A stretch of 20,230 nucleotides of DNA from DATESZ01 sp035283845 (GTDB lineage: Bacteria; Desulfobacterota; Syntrophia; Syntrophales; JACQWR01): contig DATESZ010000044.1 in NCBI GenBank assembly GCA_035283845.1, positions 1 to 20,230 on the forward strand. The letters are read 5' to 3'. The notes under the pieces are model-generated. The model ran no database searches and was not told where the DNA came from. It saw nothing but the letters and a program-made list of their open reading frames with translations. Shown one piece after another: positions 14,641 to 20,230 of the stretch; the first letter of the stretch is position 1; every line of letters begins with the position of its first letter. A program made the translations under genes and the position numbers.

Positions 14641-15798
14641 TTAACCGATCCTCCGCAACCCCTCGGCAATGCCGATTTTAACAGCCCGCCAGCCTGGGAA
14701 GGCGGCTGCCACCGTCCCAATGATCAGGGCGGCTAAAATCTCCAGGAAAACGGTAAGGGGCGAGATAAAAAAGGCGGGAAAATATTGGCTCAATTCGGTT
14801 TCGATCCAGTGGGCGCCGGGGAAAGTGAGGAGCACACCCAAGATACCGCCGGCAAGCGAGATTACCAGGGATTCACCGAAAATGATGACAACTATGTAGA
14901 TTGCCCCGAAGCCCAGGGTTTTGAGTGTCGCGTATTCCGCCATCCTTTCCCTGGACGTCATGGCCATGGTGTTGGCGGCCACAACCATAATGATCACGAT
15001 TACCATGTAGGAGACGATTTGTACGGCAATCAGGATGGCCTCGGTCATGGAGATAAATCCCAGGTTAAAGGCCCGCTCAGTTTCTGTCATCGTTTCGGCC
15101 AGCGAATTCTTGAACAGCTTGTCTATTTCCACCGCCGTTGCCGCAGCCAGATCGGGACGGGTCACACCAATCATGTAAAATCCCGCCTGATCCGCCCGCC
15201 GCGGCGATGTCTTTTTCATAACCTCGTTTAAGTAGTCCCACTGGAACATCATGGCGCGCTCTTCCGTGCTTTTGTCGGCGCCCCGGTAGATCCCGCGCAG
15301 GACGAATTCCCACTGACCGGGAAAAATGGTTCCCCGGAGCGTGATGGTGTCGCCGATCTTCCAACCGTAAAGGGTAGTAAGTTTCCGTCCGGCGATGCAG
15401 GCCTTCCGGTCCCGGATAAAAGCGGCCTTCTGTTCGGGAGGCAGGATGAATTCCGGATAGAGATTAAGATAGGTCCGTGGTTCTATCGCATAATTGGCAA
15501 AAAAGTGTTTTTCATCAATGTATATTCCCCCGAACCAATTGCCGTAAGATACCGTTTTGACCCCGGGAACCTGTTTGATCCGGTCACCATAGGCAATGGG
15601 CAGAGGAAATATGAGAGAAATGGCGTTGCGCGTGACGAGACGCGTTGCCGAGGAGCGTTCCGCCCCCAGATACCAGAGTTCCACCAGGCTGCGGAGCAGG
15701 CCGAAGGCCGTGATCGCGATAGCTACGCCGACGATCGTGAGGATGGTGCGCAGTTTATGGCGGTAGGCGTTCCGCAGGATGATCTTAAGGATGAACAT
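14641..15798 (-). CDS. ABC exporter permease, FtsX/MacB-like (first permease)
   Basis: A 385-residue permease with the same plan as its downstream partner: membrane segment at about 17-37, extracytoplasmic domain about 40-250, and segments near 254-278, 300-325 and 346-368. SRERMAEYATLKTLGFGAIY is the conserved coupling loop. The C-terminal PGWRAVKIGIAEGLRRIG is the family's usual ending. Its start overlaps the ATPase gene by 14 nt. With an adaptor upstream and two different permeases, the operon resembles MacA-MacB-type or devBCA-like exporters in which permease and ATPase are separate chains. Possible cargo includes lipids, peptides, siderophores or toxic intermediates; the sequence does not decide. 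Confidence 0.92.
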   Translation of the reverse strand: MFILKIILRNAYRHKLRTILTIVGVAIAITAFGLLRSLVELWYLGAERSSATRLVTRNAISLIFPLPIAYGDRIKQVPGVKTVSYGNWFGGIYIDEKHFFANYAIEPRTYLNLYPEFILPPEQKAAFIRDRKACIAGRKLTTLYGWKIGDTITLRGTIFPGQWEFVLRGIYRGADKSTEERAMMFQWDYLNEVMKKTSPRRADQAGFYMIGVTRPDLAAATAVEIDKLFKNSLAETMTETERAFNLGFISMTEAILIAVQIVSYMVIVIIMVVAANTMAMTSRERMAEYATLKTLGFGAIYIVVIIFGESLVISLAGGILGVLLTFPGAHWIETELSQYFPAFFISPLTVFLEILAALIIGTVAAAFPGWRAVKIGIAEGLRRIG

Positions 15799-16480
15799 AA
15801 TTCAGGATACCCTTTTCCAAATACCTGATAATATGCGCTTTTTCCGCAGCACGGGGGTCATGGGTAACCATGATGATCGTTTTGCCCAGTCCTTGAACCA
15901 GCCTCTCCATCAAATCCAGGATTTCCTGGGCGGAAACCTTGTCCAGATCGCCTGTTGGTTCATCAGCCACGATAATCGCCGGATCGGGCACAATAGCGCG
16001 GGCAATGGCGACCCTTTGCTGCTGCCCCCCTGAGAGCTGGCCGGGGTAATGATCTATCCGGTCCGAAAGATTGACTATTTCCAAGGCCGTGGCCGCATGT
16101 TTATGCCGCTCTTTTTTTGAGAGGGAAGTGAGGAGGAGAGGAAGTTCCACATTTTCAAAAGCGGTCAGAACCGGTATGAGATTGTAAAACTGGAAAATAA
16201 AGCCGACATTTGCCGCCCGCCACCGGGCCAGCTCCGCCTCGGTCAGTGTGGCGATGTCTGTTCCGGCGATCAAAATGTTGCCGGAGTCAGGCTTGTCGAG
16301 ACCGGCAATGAGGTTCAGGAGCGTGCTCTTGCCGGATCCGGAAGGCCCCATGAGGGCGAGAAATTCCCGTTCCTCGATGCTGAAGTTGATGTCGCGTAGG
16401 ACGGGAATTACCTGATTGCCGCGGTGGTAAGACTTGTTCAGATCTTTAATCGACACCAAAGGGACAGGTGAATTTTCCAT
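15785..16480 (-). CDS. ABC exporter ATPase, LolD/MacB-ATPase type
   Basis: A 231-residue nucleotide-binding subunit. It has Walker A GPSGSGKST (45-53), Q-loop Q97, signature LSGGQQQR (149-156), Walker B IIVADE with catalytic E174, and the H-loop at H207 (MVTHD). The GDLD after the Walker B motif and the overall length are typical of the LolD/MacB/FtsE subfamily, which drives mechanotransmission rather than transmembrane import. The ATG immediately follows the adaptor's TAA (zero gap), with GGAGAA upstream inside the adaptor gene. Its 3' end overlaps the first permease gene by 14 nt. It would power both permeases. Confidence 0.95.
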   Translation of the reverse strand: MENSPVPLVSIKDLNKSYHRGNQVIPVLRDINFSIEEREFLALMGPSGSGKSTLLNLIAGLDKPDSGNILIAGTDIATLTEAELARWRAANVGFIFQFYNLIPVLTAFENVELPLLLTSLSKKERHKHAATALEIVNLSDRIDHYPGQLSGGQQQRVAIARAIVPDPAIIVADEPTGDLDKVSAQEILDLMERLVQGLGKTIIMVTHDPRAAEKAHIIRYLEKGILNYVHP

Positions 16481-17698
16481 TTATTCTCCGGCAAGCTTGA
16501 TTTTGATGCCGTTTTTCAGCCTGTCGAGCGGCTTGACGACAATCCTGTCCCCGACCTTGAGACCGGCAAGCACCTCCCGCATGTCACCGATTGGCTCCCC
16601 AAGACGCACGGGGGAGGTAAAGGCGCGGTTATCCTTGATGAGGTAAACCAGTGTCCGGCCATTACGGGTCATGATGGCGCCGGGATTCAGGGCGATGCGG
16701 GGCTTTTGCTCTTTGTCCTGCACCTCTCTGGTCAGGAAGGCGACCCGCGCGCTCATCTCCGGCAGGATGCGGCGGTCCCGGTTCAGGAAGCGCACCTTGA
16801 CCAGCACTGTTGCCTTGGAGCGGTCAGCCGTTGGCACGATCATATGTACGGCCCCTCGAAAACGATTTTCCGGCAGCGCATCCAGCATTATTTCACAAGG
16901 TTGCCCCTTTTTCACCTGTTCGATATTTGCCTCGGAGACATCAACTTCCACCATGAGCGAATTCATGTCGGCAATAGTCACGACGGAAGCCTTGGCATTT
17001 GCCGCTGCTCCCAGGGGCGTGACCATGTCGCCGATATCGGCGTTTTTGGTCAGTATGACCCCATCAAAGGGTGCGCGAAGGAGTGTATATCCCAATTGTA
17101 CCTCGGCGTTCTTAAGAGCTGCCGCACTTGCCTTGATGGCCGCTTCAGCCGCTGCCACAGCCGCCAATGCTTTTTTATGCCGGGCGTCGGCGAAATCGAA
17201 ATCTGCCTTGGCTATATGACCTTTTTCCACCAATTCCCTGCTGCGGGTGTAATTCAGAGTCGCATCCTGCAGTTCGGCTTTGGCCTGGTCGAGGTTGGAA
17301 TTTGCGACATGGAGATTGGCCGTTGCCTGGTTGCGGACGGCCAGTGCGTCCTCCCCTTCCAGCCGGGCGATCGCATCCCCTTCCTTCACTACGTTTCCTT
17401 CTTCCACCATGAGGGCGGTAAGACGGCTGGAAATCTTGGAGGCCACCGCGGCCTTGCGCTGGGCAACGACATAGCCGCTGGCGTTCAAGAGCGTAAAGGC
17501 CTGTGAGGGATAGACATGGGAAATGGTCGCAACTTCCACCTGCACAGCCATGGTCAGCATCCCCATAAAATAGAGCAATCCTGCCGCTACGGGGAGCAGG
17601 ATTGCCACGATCCATCGGACCAGGGTTTTTCGCAGGCCGGGGCGTACTACGGCGGCGGACTTGTCGATCTTGAGCTTGGAGATATCCTCGTTAGCCAT
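16481..17698 (-). CDS. Membrane-fusion/periplasmic adaptor of ABC exporter (HlyD/MacA family)
   Basis: A 405-residue adaptor. A single membrane anchor (about residues 27-49) is followed by the first half of a barrel-sandwich (lipoyl-like) domain (about 68-112, SKISSRLTALMVEEGNVVKE) and an Ala-rich coiled-coil hairpin (about 115-205). The second lipoyl half is LRAPFDGVILTKNADIGDMV. A beta-barrel (VEVDVSEANIEQVKKGQP) and a membrane-proximal domain near the C-terminus follow. This order matches MacA/HlyD proteins, which link an inner-membrane exporter to an outer-membrane channel. It is the first gene of the four-gene operon; no TolC gene lies in the window. The ATG at 17698 has only a weak Shine-Dalgarno (GGAATTAAG), suggesting modest initiation. 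A diderm cell is implied. Confidence 0.92.
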   Translation of the reverse strand: MANEDISKLKIDKSAAVVRPGLRKTLVRWIVAILLPVAAGLLYFMGMLTMAVQVEVATISHVYPSQAFTLLNASGYVVAQRKAAVASKISSRLTALMVEEGNVVKEGDAIARLEGEDALAVRNQATANLHVANSNLDQAKAELQDATLNYTRSRELVEKGHIAKADFDFADARHKKALAAVAAAEAAIKASAAALKNAEVQLGYTLLRAPFDGVILTKNADIGDMVTPLGAAANAKASVVTIADMNSLMVEVDVSEANIEQVKKGQPCEIMLDALPENRFRGAVHMIVPTADRSKATVLVKVRFLNRDRRILPEMSARVAFLTREVQDKEQKPRIALNPGAIMTRNGRTLVYLIKDNRAFTSPVRLGEPIGDMREVLAGLKVGDRIVVKPLDRLKNGIKIKLAGE

Positions 17699-18014
17699 GG
17701 ACGTTCTTAATTCCTTCGGATCTAAGATAACTGTTCACTTCTATAACAGATTTCCCGTGACTTTTCTTTTAATTTATGAATGTTTCACAAAAAATCATAT
17801 CAAGAGTCCTTTATAAAATTAGAAGCAGTTGATTCCCTATCAAAAAAAATCAAACAAATAAAATTACACCCGGCTTTGATTTGATTCGATACCGTTTGCA
17901 ATTGATACCGATATGAACGTGCTTTGCCGTCAGTTGAGGATACCGACAAGGAGTCTTGTGTGCCGAGGGGAATGTTATGACAGGGGAATGCATGGCAACC
18001 CGATGCGGTAACGG
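17699..18014. other. AT-rich gene-free stretch upstream of the exporter operon
   Basis: These 316 nt contain no convincing gene. They must carry the exporter promoter on the minus strand, but I find no box pair good enough to call; TTGATA near 17803 is a weak -35 candidate. GATACCG occurs three times (17888, 17904, 17939). No clear terminator for the acyl-CoA ligase that ends at 18015 is visible. Confidence 0.5.
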
Positions 18015-19595
18015 TCAGTGGACTTTTTTCTCGTAGCCTTGCCAGTATTTGTCCCGGAGTTCCTTTTTATGGATTTTCCCGGACCCGATCTTTGGGAGGG
18101 CGTCCAGGAAGTCGATTGCTTTGGGGGCCTTGTAGTGGGCGATCCGCTCTTTGCAGAACCGGATGATCTCCTTGCCAGTCACCTTCTGCCCCGCCTTTAA
18201 TACGACGATCGCCTTCACGGCCTCGCCCCATTTCTCGTCCGGAACGCCGACGACGGCACATTCCAGGATGGCAGGGTGCATATAGAGGACATTTTCAACC
18301 TCCGTAGAATACACATTCTCTCCACCCGTCAGGATCATGTCTTTCTTCCGATCTACGATGGTCACATAGCCCTCGTTATCAATGACGGCCATGTCCCCCG
18401 TGGAGAGCCAGCCGTTTTTGATCGCCTTGGCCGTCTCCTCTGGCAGTTTCCAGTATCCGATGGTGACAATGTCACCTTTGACAATGATCTCACCGACCTC
18501 CTTCTCATCGGCTTTGATCTCTTCTCCCCGCTCATTGACCACCTTGAGCTGCACGCCGATAAATTCTCTTCCGGTCTTCGACTTGAACCGAAGCTGCTCT
18601 TCGGCAGATAACTTTTTCAGATGATCCTTGAGGATGGAGAGCGTCAGGTAGGGGCTGGTCTCTGTCATCCCGTAGGTCTGAATATAGTCGCACTGGAACG
18701 TCTCGACGATCTTGCGAACCACTTCCGGCGCAATGGGAGCGCCCCCGCTCAGGAGCGCCCGGAGGCTGCGATAGTCGTATTTACCCACGTCGGGATGATT
18801 AACCATCAGGTTGAGCATGGTGGGGATGAGGTTCGTGAGGGTGACCCCTTCCCGTTGAATTGCCTCGAAGACGGTCTTGGATTCGAATTCCCTCACCAGG
18901 ACATGGGTCCCACCCACCAGGGTTATGGCCCACGTTGCCCAGGCATCGGCCAGATGGAAGAGCGGAGCGACATGGATCCAGACGTCGCTATCCGTGAGAT
19001 GGAGCTCCGCAACTGTTCCCAGGGCATGGGTGGAGACATTCTTGTGAGACAGCATCACACCCTTCGGACGTCCTGTGGTGCCACTGGTGTAGTAGATCTG
19101 TGCGACGTCTTCCGCCGTGGTCTCAACCTCCGGAAGGAGATTTGCGTTGACCTCCCGGACAATCTTTTCATAATTTACGTCGAGCGGCTCTTTGACGACG
19201 TCCCGCTCTCCTGTCCAGATGATTTTGCCGATTCCCCGGATCTCTTCCCTGATCAGATCGATCTGCTCCTGGAAGGCGGGATCGGCAATCAATACCTTCG
19301 ATTCCGAATCCTGAAGTATGTAGGCGATCTCCCCCGGGGAAAGACGGCAGTTGATCGGAACGGAAACAGCGCCGATCCGAGTAACACCGTAATAGGCCTC
19401 CAGGAAGTAGTGGCAGTTGGGGTGGAGGATGGCAACTTTATCATCCTTCCCCACCCCCAGATCTCGCAGAGAATGGGACAGGCGGGTAGTACGATCGTAA
19501 AACTGTGCGTAGGTCCATCTTTTTGAACCGCAGACGATCGCCGGCTTTTCGGAGAAAAATTTGAAAGCCTTGTTCAAAGATTCGGCCAAGATCAT
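18015..19595 (-). CDS. Long/medium-chain fatty-acid-type acyl-CoA ligase (AMP-forming)
   Basis: A 526-residue ANL enzyme with a fully canonical motif set: P-loop TSGTTGRPKG (170-179) with the following SH, PLFH (211-214), A5 YGMTE (308-312), TGD with D401, DRKKD with R416, and catalytic K507 in GSGKIHKKEL. This is the FadD/class-I acyl-CoA synthetase layout, and the intact YGMTE and PLFH contrast with the divergent ligase at 7037-8683. It would convert a carboxylic acid, ATP and CoA to acyl-CoA, AMP and PPi in the cytoplasm. The start at 19595 follows GAGGAG at about 8 nt. It lies 28 nt after the ferredoxin gene, so the two are probably co-transcribed. Chain length or ring preference cannot be read from sequence. 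Confidence 0.94.
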   Translation of the reverse strand: MILAESLNKAFKFFSEKPAIVCGSKRWTYAQFYDRTTRLSHSLRDLGVGKDDKVAILHPNCHYFLEAYYGVTRIGAVSVPINCRLSPGEIAYILQDSESKVLIADPAFQEQIDLIREEIRGIGKIIWTGERDVVKEPLDVNYEKIVREVNANLLPEVETTAEDVAQIYYTSGTTGRPKGVMLSHKNVSTHALGTVAELHLTDSDVWIHVAPLFHLADAWATWAITLVGGTHVLVREFESKTVFEAIQREGVTLTNLIPTMLNLMVNHPDVGKYDYRSLRALLSGGAPIAPEVVRKIVETFQCDYIQTYGMTETSPYLTLSILKDHLKKLSAEEQLRFKSKTGREFIGVQLKVVNERGEEIKADEKEVGEIIVKGDIVTIGYWKLPEETAKAIKNGWLSTGDMAVIDNEGYVTIVDRKKDMILTGGENVYSTEVENVLYMHPAILECAVVGVPDEKWGEAVKAIVVLKAGQKVTGKEIIRFCKERIAHYKAPKAIDFLDALPKIGSGKIHKKELRDKYWQGYEKKVH

Positions 19596-19623
19596 ACTCT
19601 CTCTCCTCGCGAACGGTGTCGGT

Positions 19624-20230
19624 TTATCTCACTCGAATTTCTACCACAGATCGGTGAGTTTTTACAGGAGAAATTGTCCCGTTCTCCTCCCCCTTAACGG
19701 GGTAGGGTGGAGATGAAAAGTCCAGCAGGAGTTGGTTCTCTCTGGATCTGCTCTCGCCTATACTCGTTACAGCGATAGCTGGCATTCCCAGTACGGGGCA
19801 CTTGGTCTCACAGACGCCGCAACCGATGCAGAGCTTCAGGTCCACATAGGGCTGCTTCAGGGCAACGCTCCGGCCCTCTCTGTTTTTCACCCTAATTTCC
19901 TCGAGCCAAATAGCCTTCTTTGGCGTGGGGCAGACCTCTTCACACACTATGCAGGGCCTCCCGTGCGCCCAGGGGAGGCACCGCCCCTTGTCGATCATGG
20001 CCAGTCCGATTTTCGTTTTTGCCTTCTCAGTAAGGGTGAGTTGTTTGATAGCGCCAGTGGGGCAAACCTGGCCGCAGAGCGTGCAACGGAACTCGCAGTA
20101 ACCCAGGCGCGGGACGAGTACAGGCGACCAGATGCCTTCAAGACCTGCCTCCATAAGCGTGGGCTGGAGACCGTTCGTGATGCAGACCTTCATGCATTCG
20201 CCGCACTTGACGCACCGTGCGAGAAATTCC
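19624..20230 (-). CDS. Polyferredoxin (multi-[4Fe-4S] protein), 5'-truncated by window edge
   Basis: The frame is open to the right edge and the true start lies beyond it. A Met at 20193 is only internal, because the cluster motif RCVKCGECMKVC spans it. At least four cysteine groups are visible: CVKCGECMKVC, CEFRCTLCGQVCP, C(x8)CIVCEEVCP and CIGCGVCETKCP, as in NapG/YccM-like multi-cluster ferredoxins found with membrane or quinone-linked redox enzymes. It probably moves electrons for a respiratory or acyl-CoA-linked enzyme (inference). Homologous proteins, as I recall them, end soon after the ESRSRENQLLL stretch. Here the frame continues about 30 residues through a palindromic repeat (SPPYPVKGEENG). 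The stop is TAA at 19624, 28 nt before the ligase start. Confidence 0.88.
   Translation of the reverse strand, partial: EFLARCVKCGECMKVCITNGLQPTLMEAGLEGIWSPVLVPRLGYCEFRCTLCGQVCPTGAIKQLTLTEKAKTKIGLAMIDKGRCLPWAHGRPCIVCEEVCPTPKKAIWLEEIRVKNREGRSVALKQPYVDLKLCIGCGVCETKCPVLGMPAIAVTSIGESRSRENQLLLDFSSPPYPVKGEENGTISPVKTHRSVVEIRVR
19683..19713. repeat. G/C-rich palindromic repeat, copy C, inside coding sequence
   Basis: TCTCC...GGAGA outer arms and CCCC / GGGG inner arms around TTAA, related to the copies at 2895 and 13417. It is read through in frame as SPPYPVKGEE near the C-terminus of the polyferredoxin and may have lengthened that protein. Confidence 0.6.

Noticed and set aside
16706..17506. Plus-strand open frame antisense to the adaptor gene
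   Set aside because: Cys- and His-rich low-quality translation opposite a clear MacA/HlyD protein.
17973..18032. Short plus-strand ORF starting ATGACAGGGGAATGC
   Set aside because: Fewer than 20 codons, overlaps the ligase 3' end, and has no family features.
18621..19526. Long plus-strand open frame antisense to the acyl-CoA ligase
   Set aside because: The minus strand encodes all ANL motifs here; the antisense product has no family features.

Overview
The window looks like part of the chromosome of an anaerobic bacterium with a catabolic, acyl-CoA-centred lifestyle. I infer Desulfobacterota or a Syntrophales-like lineage with low confidence. The basis is gene content only: two AMP-forming acyl-CoA ligases, an iron-sulfur Old Yellow Enzyme flavoprotein, two different molybdenum/tungsten enzymes and a multi-cluster ferredoxin. 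There are no rRNA or tRNA genes, CRISPR arrays or transposases.

Region 1 (1-8683, minus strand) is a tightly spaced catabolic operon, read right to left. It encodes an AMP-forming acyl/aryl-CoA ligase, a 2,4-dienoyl-CoA-reductase/BaiCD/TMADH-like FMN/4Fe-4S/FAD flavoprotein, a DMSO-reductase-superfamily molybdopterin enzyme, and two tandem paralogous phytoene-desaturase-like FAD oxidoreductases; the last runs off the left edge. Region 2 (8894-11409, plus strand) is a two-gene isoquinoline-1-oxidoreductase-type molybdenum hydroxylase: a [2Fe-2S] subunit and a Moco subunit without a Tat leader. The two units diverge from a strikingly symmetrical control region (8757-8846). It holds two back-to-back promoters, each TTGACA-17-TATACT, mirrored around a 26-bp operator-like dyad, so they are probably co-regulated. 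Together they look like a cytoplasmic pathway that activates an unidentified, probably cyclic or unsaturated carboxylic acid to its CoA ester and then hydroxylates and reduces/desaturates it.

Region 3 (about 11410-13340) is an accessory island, partly AT-rich. It has a 55-codon ORF, a frameshifted alpha-helical conserved hypothetical gene, a truncated mazF/pemK toxin remnant and an apparently intact Phd/YefM-RelE/ParE toxin-antitoxin pair with its own promoter and palindromic operator. All face the same way. Two GC-rich blocks, each with two hairpins, flank the mazF remnant, giving a gene-cassette-like look.

Region 4 (13474-17698, minus strand) is a four-gene MacAB/LolCDE-type exporter operon: membrane-fusion adaptor, ATPase and two different FtsX-family permeases, with zero-gap or overlapping junctions. 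Region 5 (18015-20230, minus strand) holds a fatty-acid-type acyl-CoA ligase preceded by the 3' part of a polyferredoxin. A short G/C-rich palindromic repeat occurs at 2895, 13417 and 19683; the last copy lies inside the ferredoxin coding sequence and appears to have lengthened its C-terminus.
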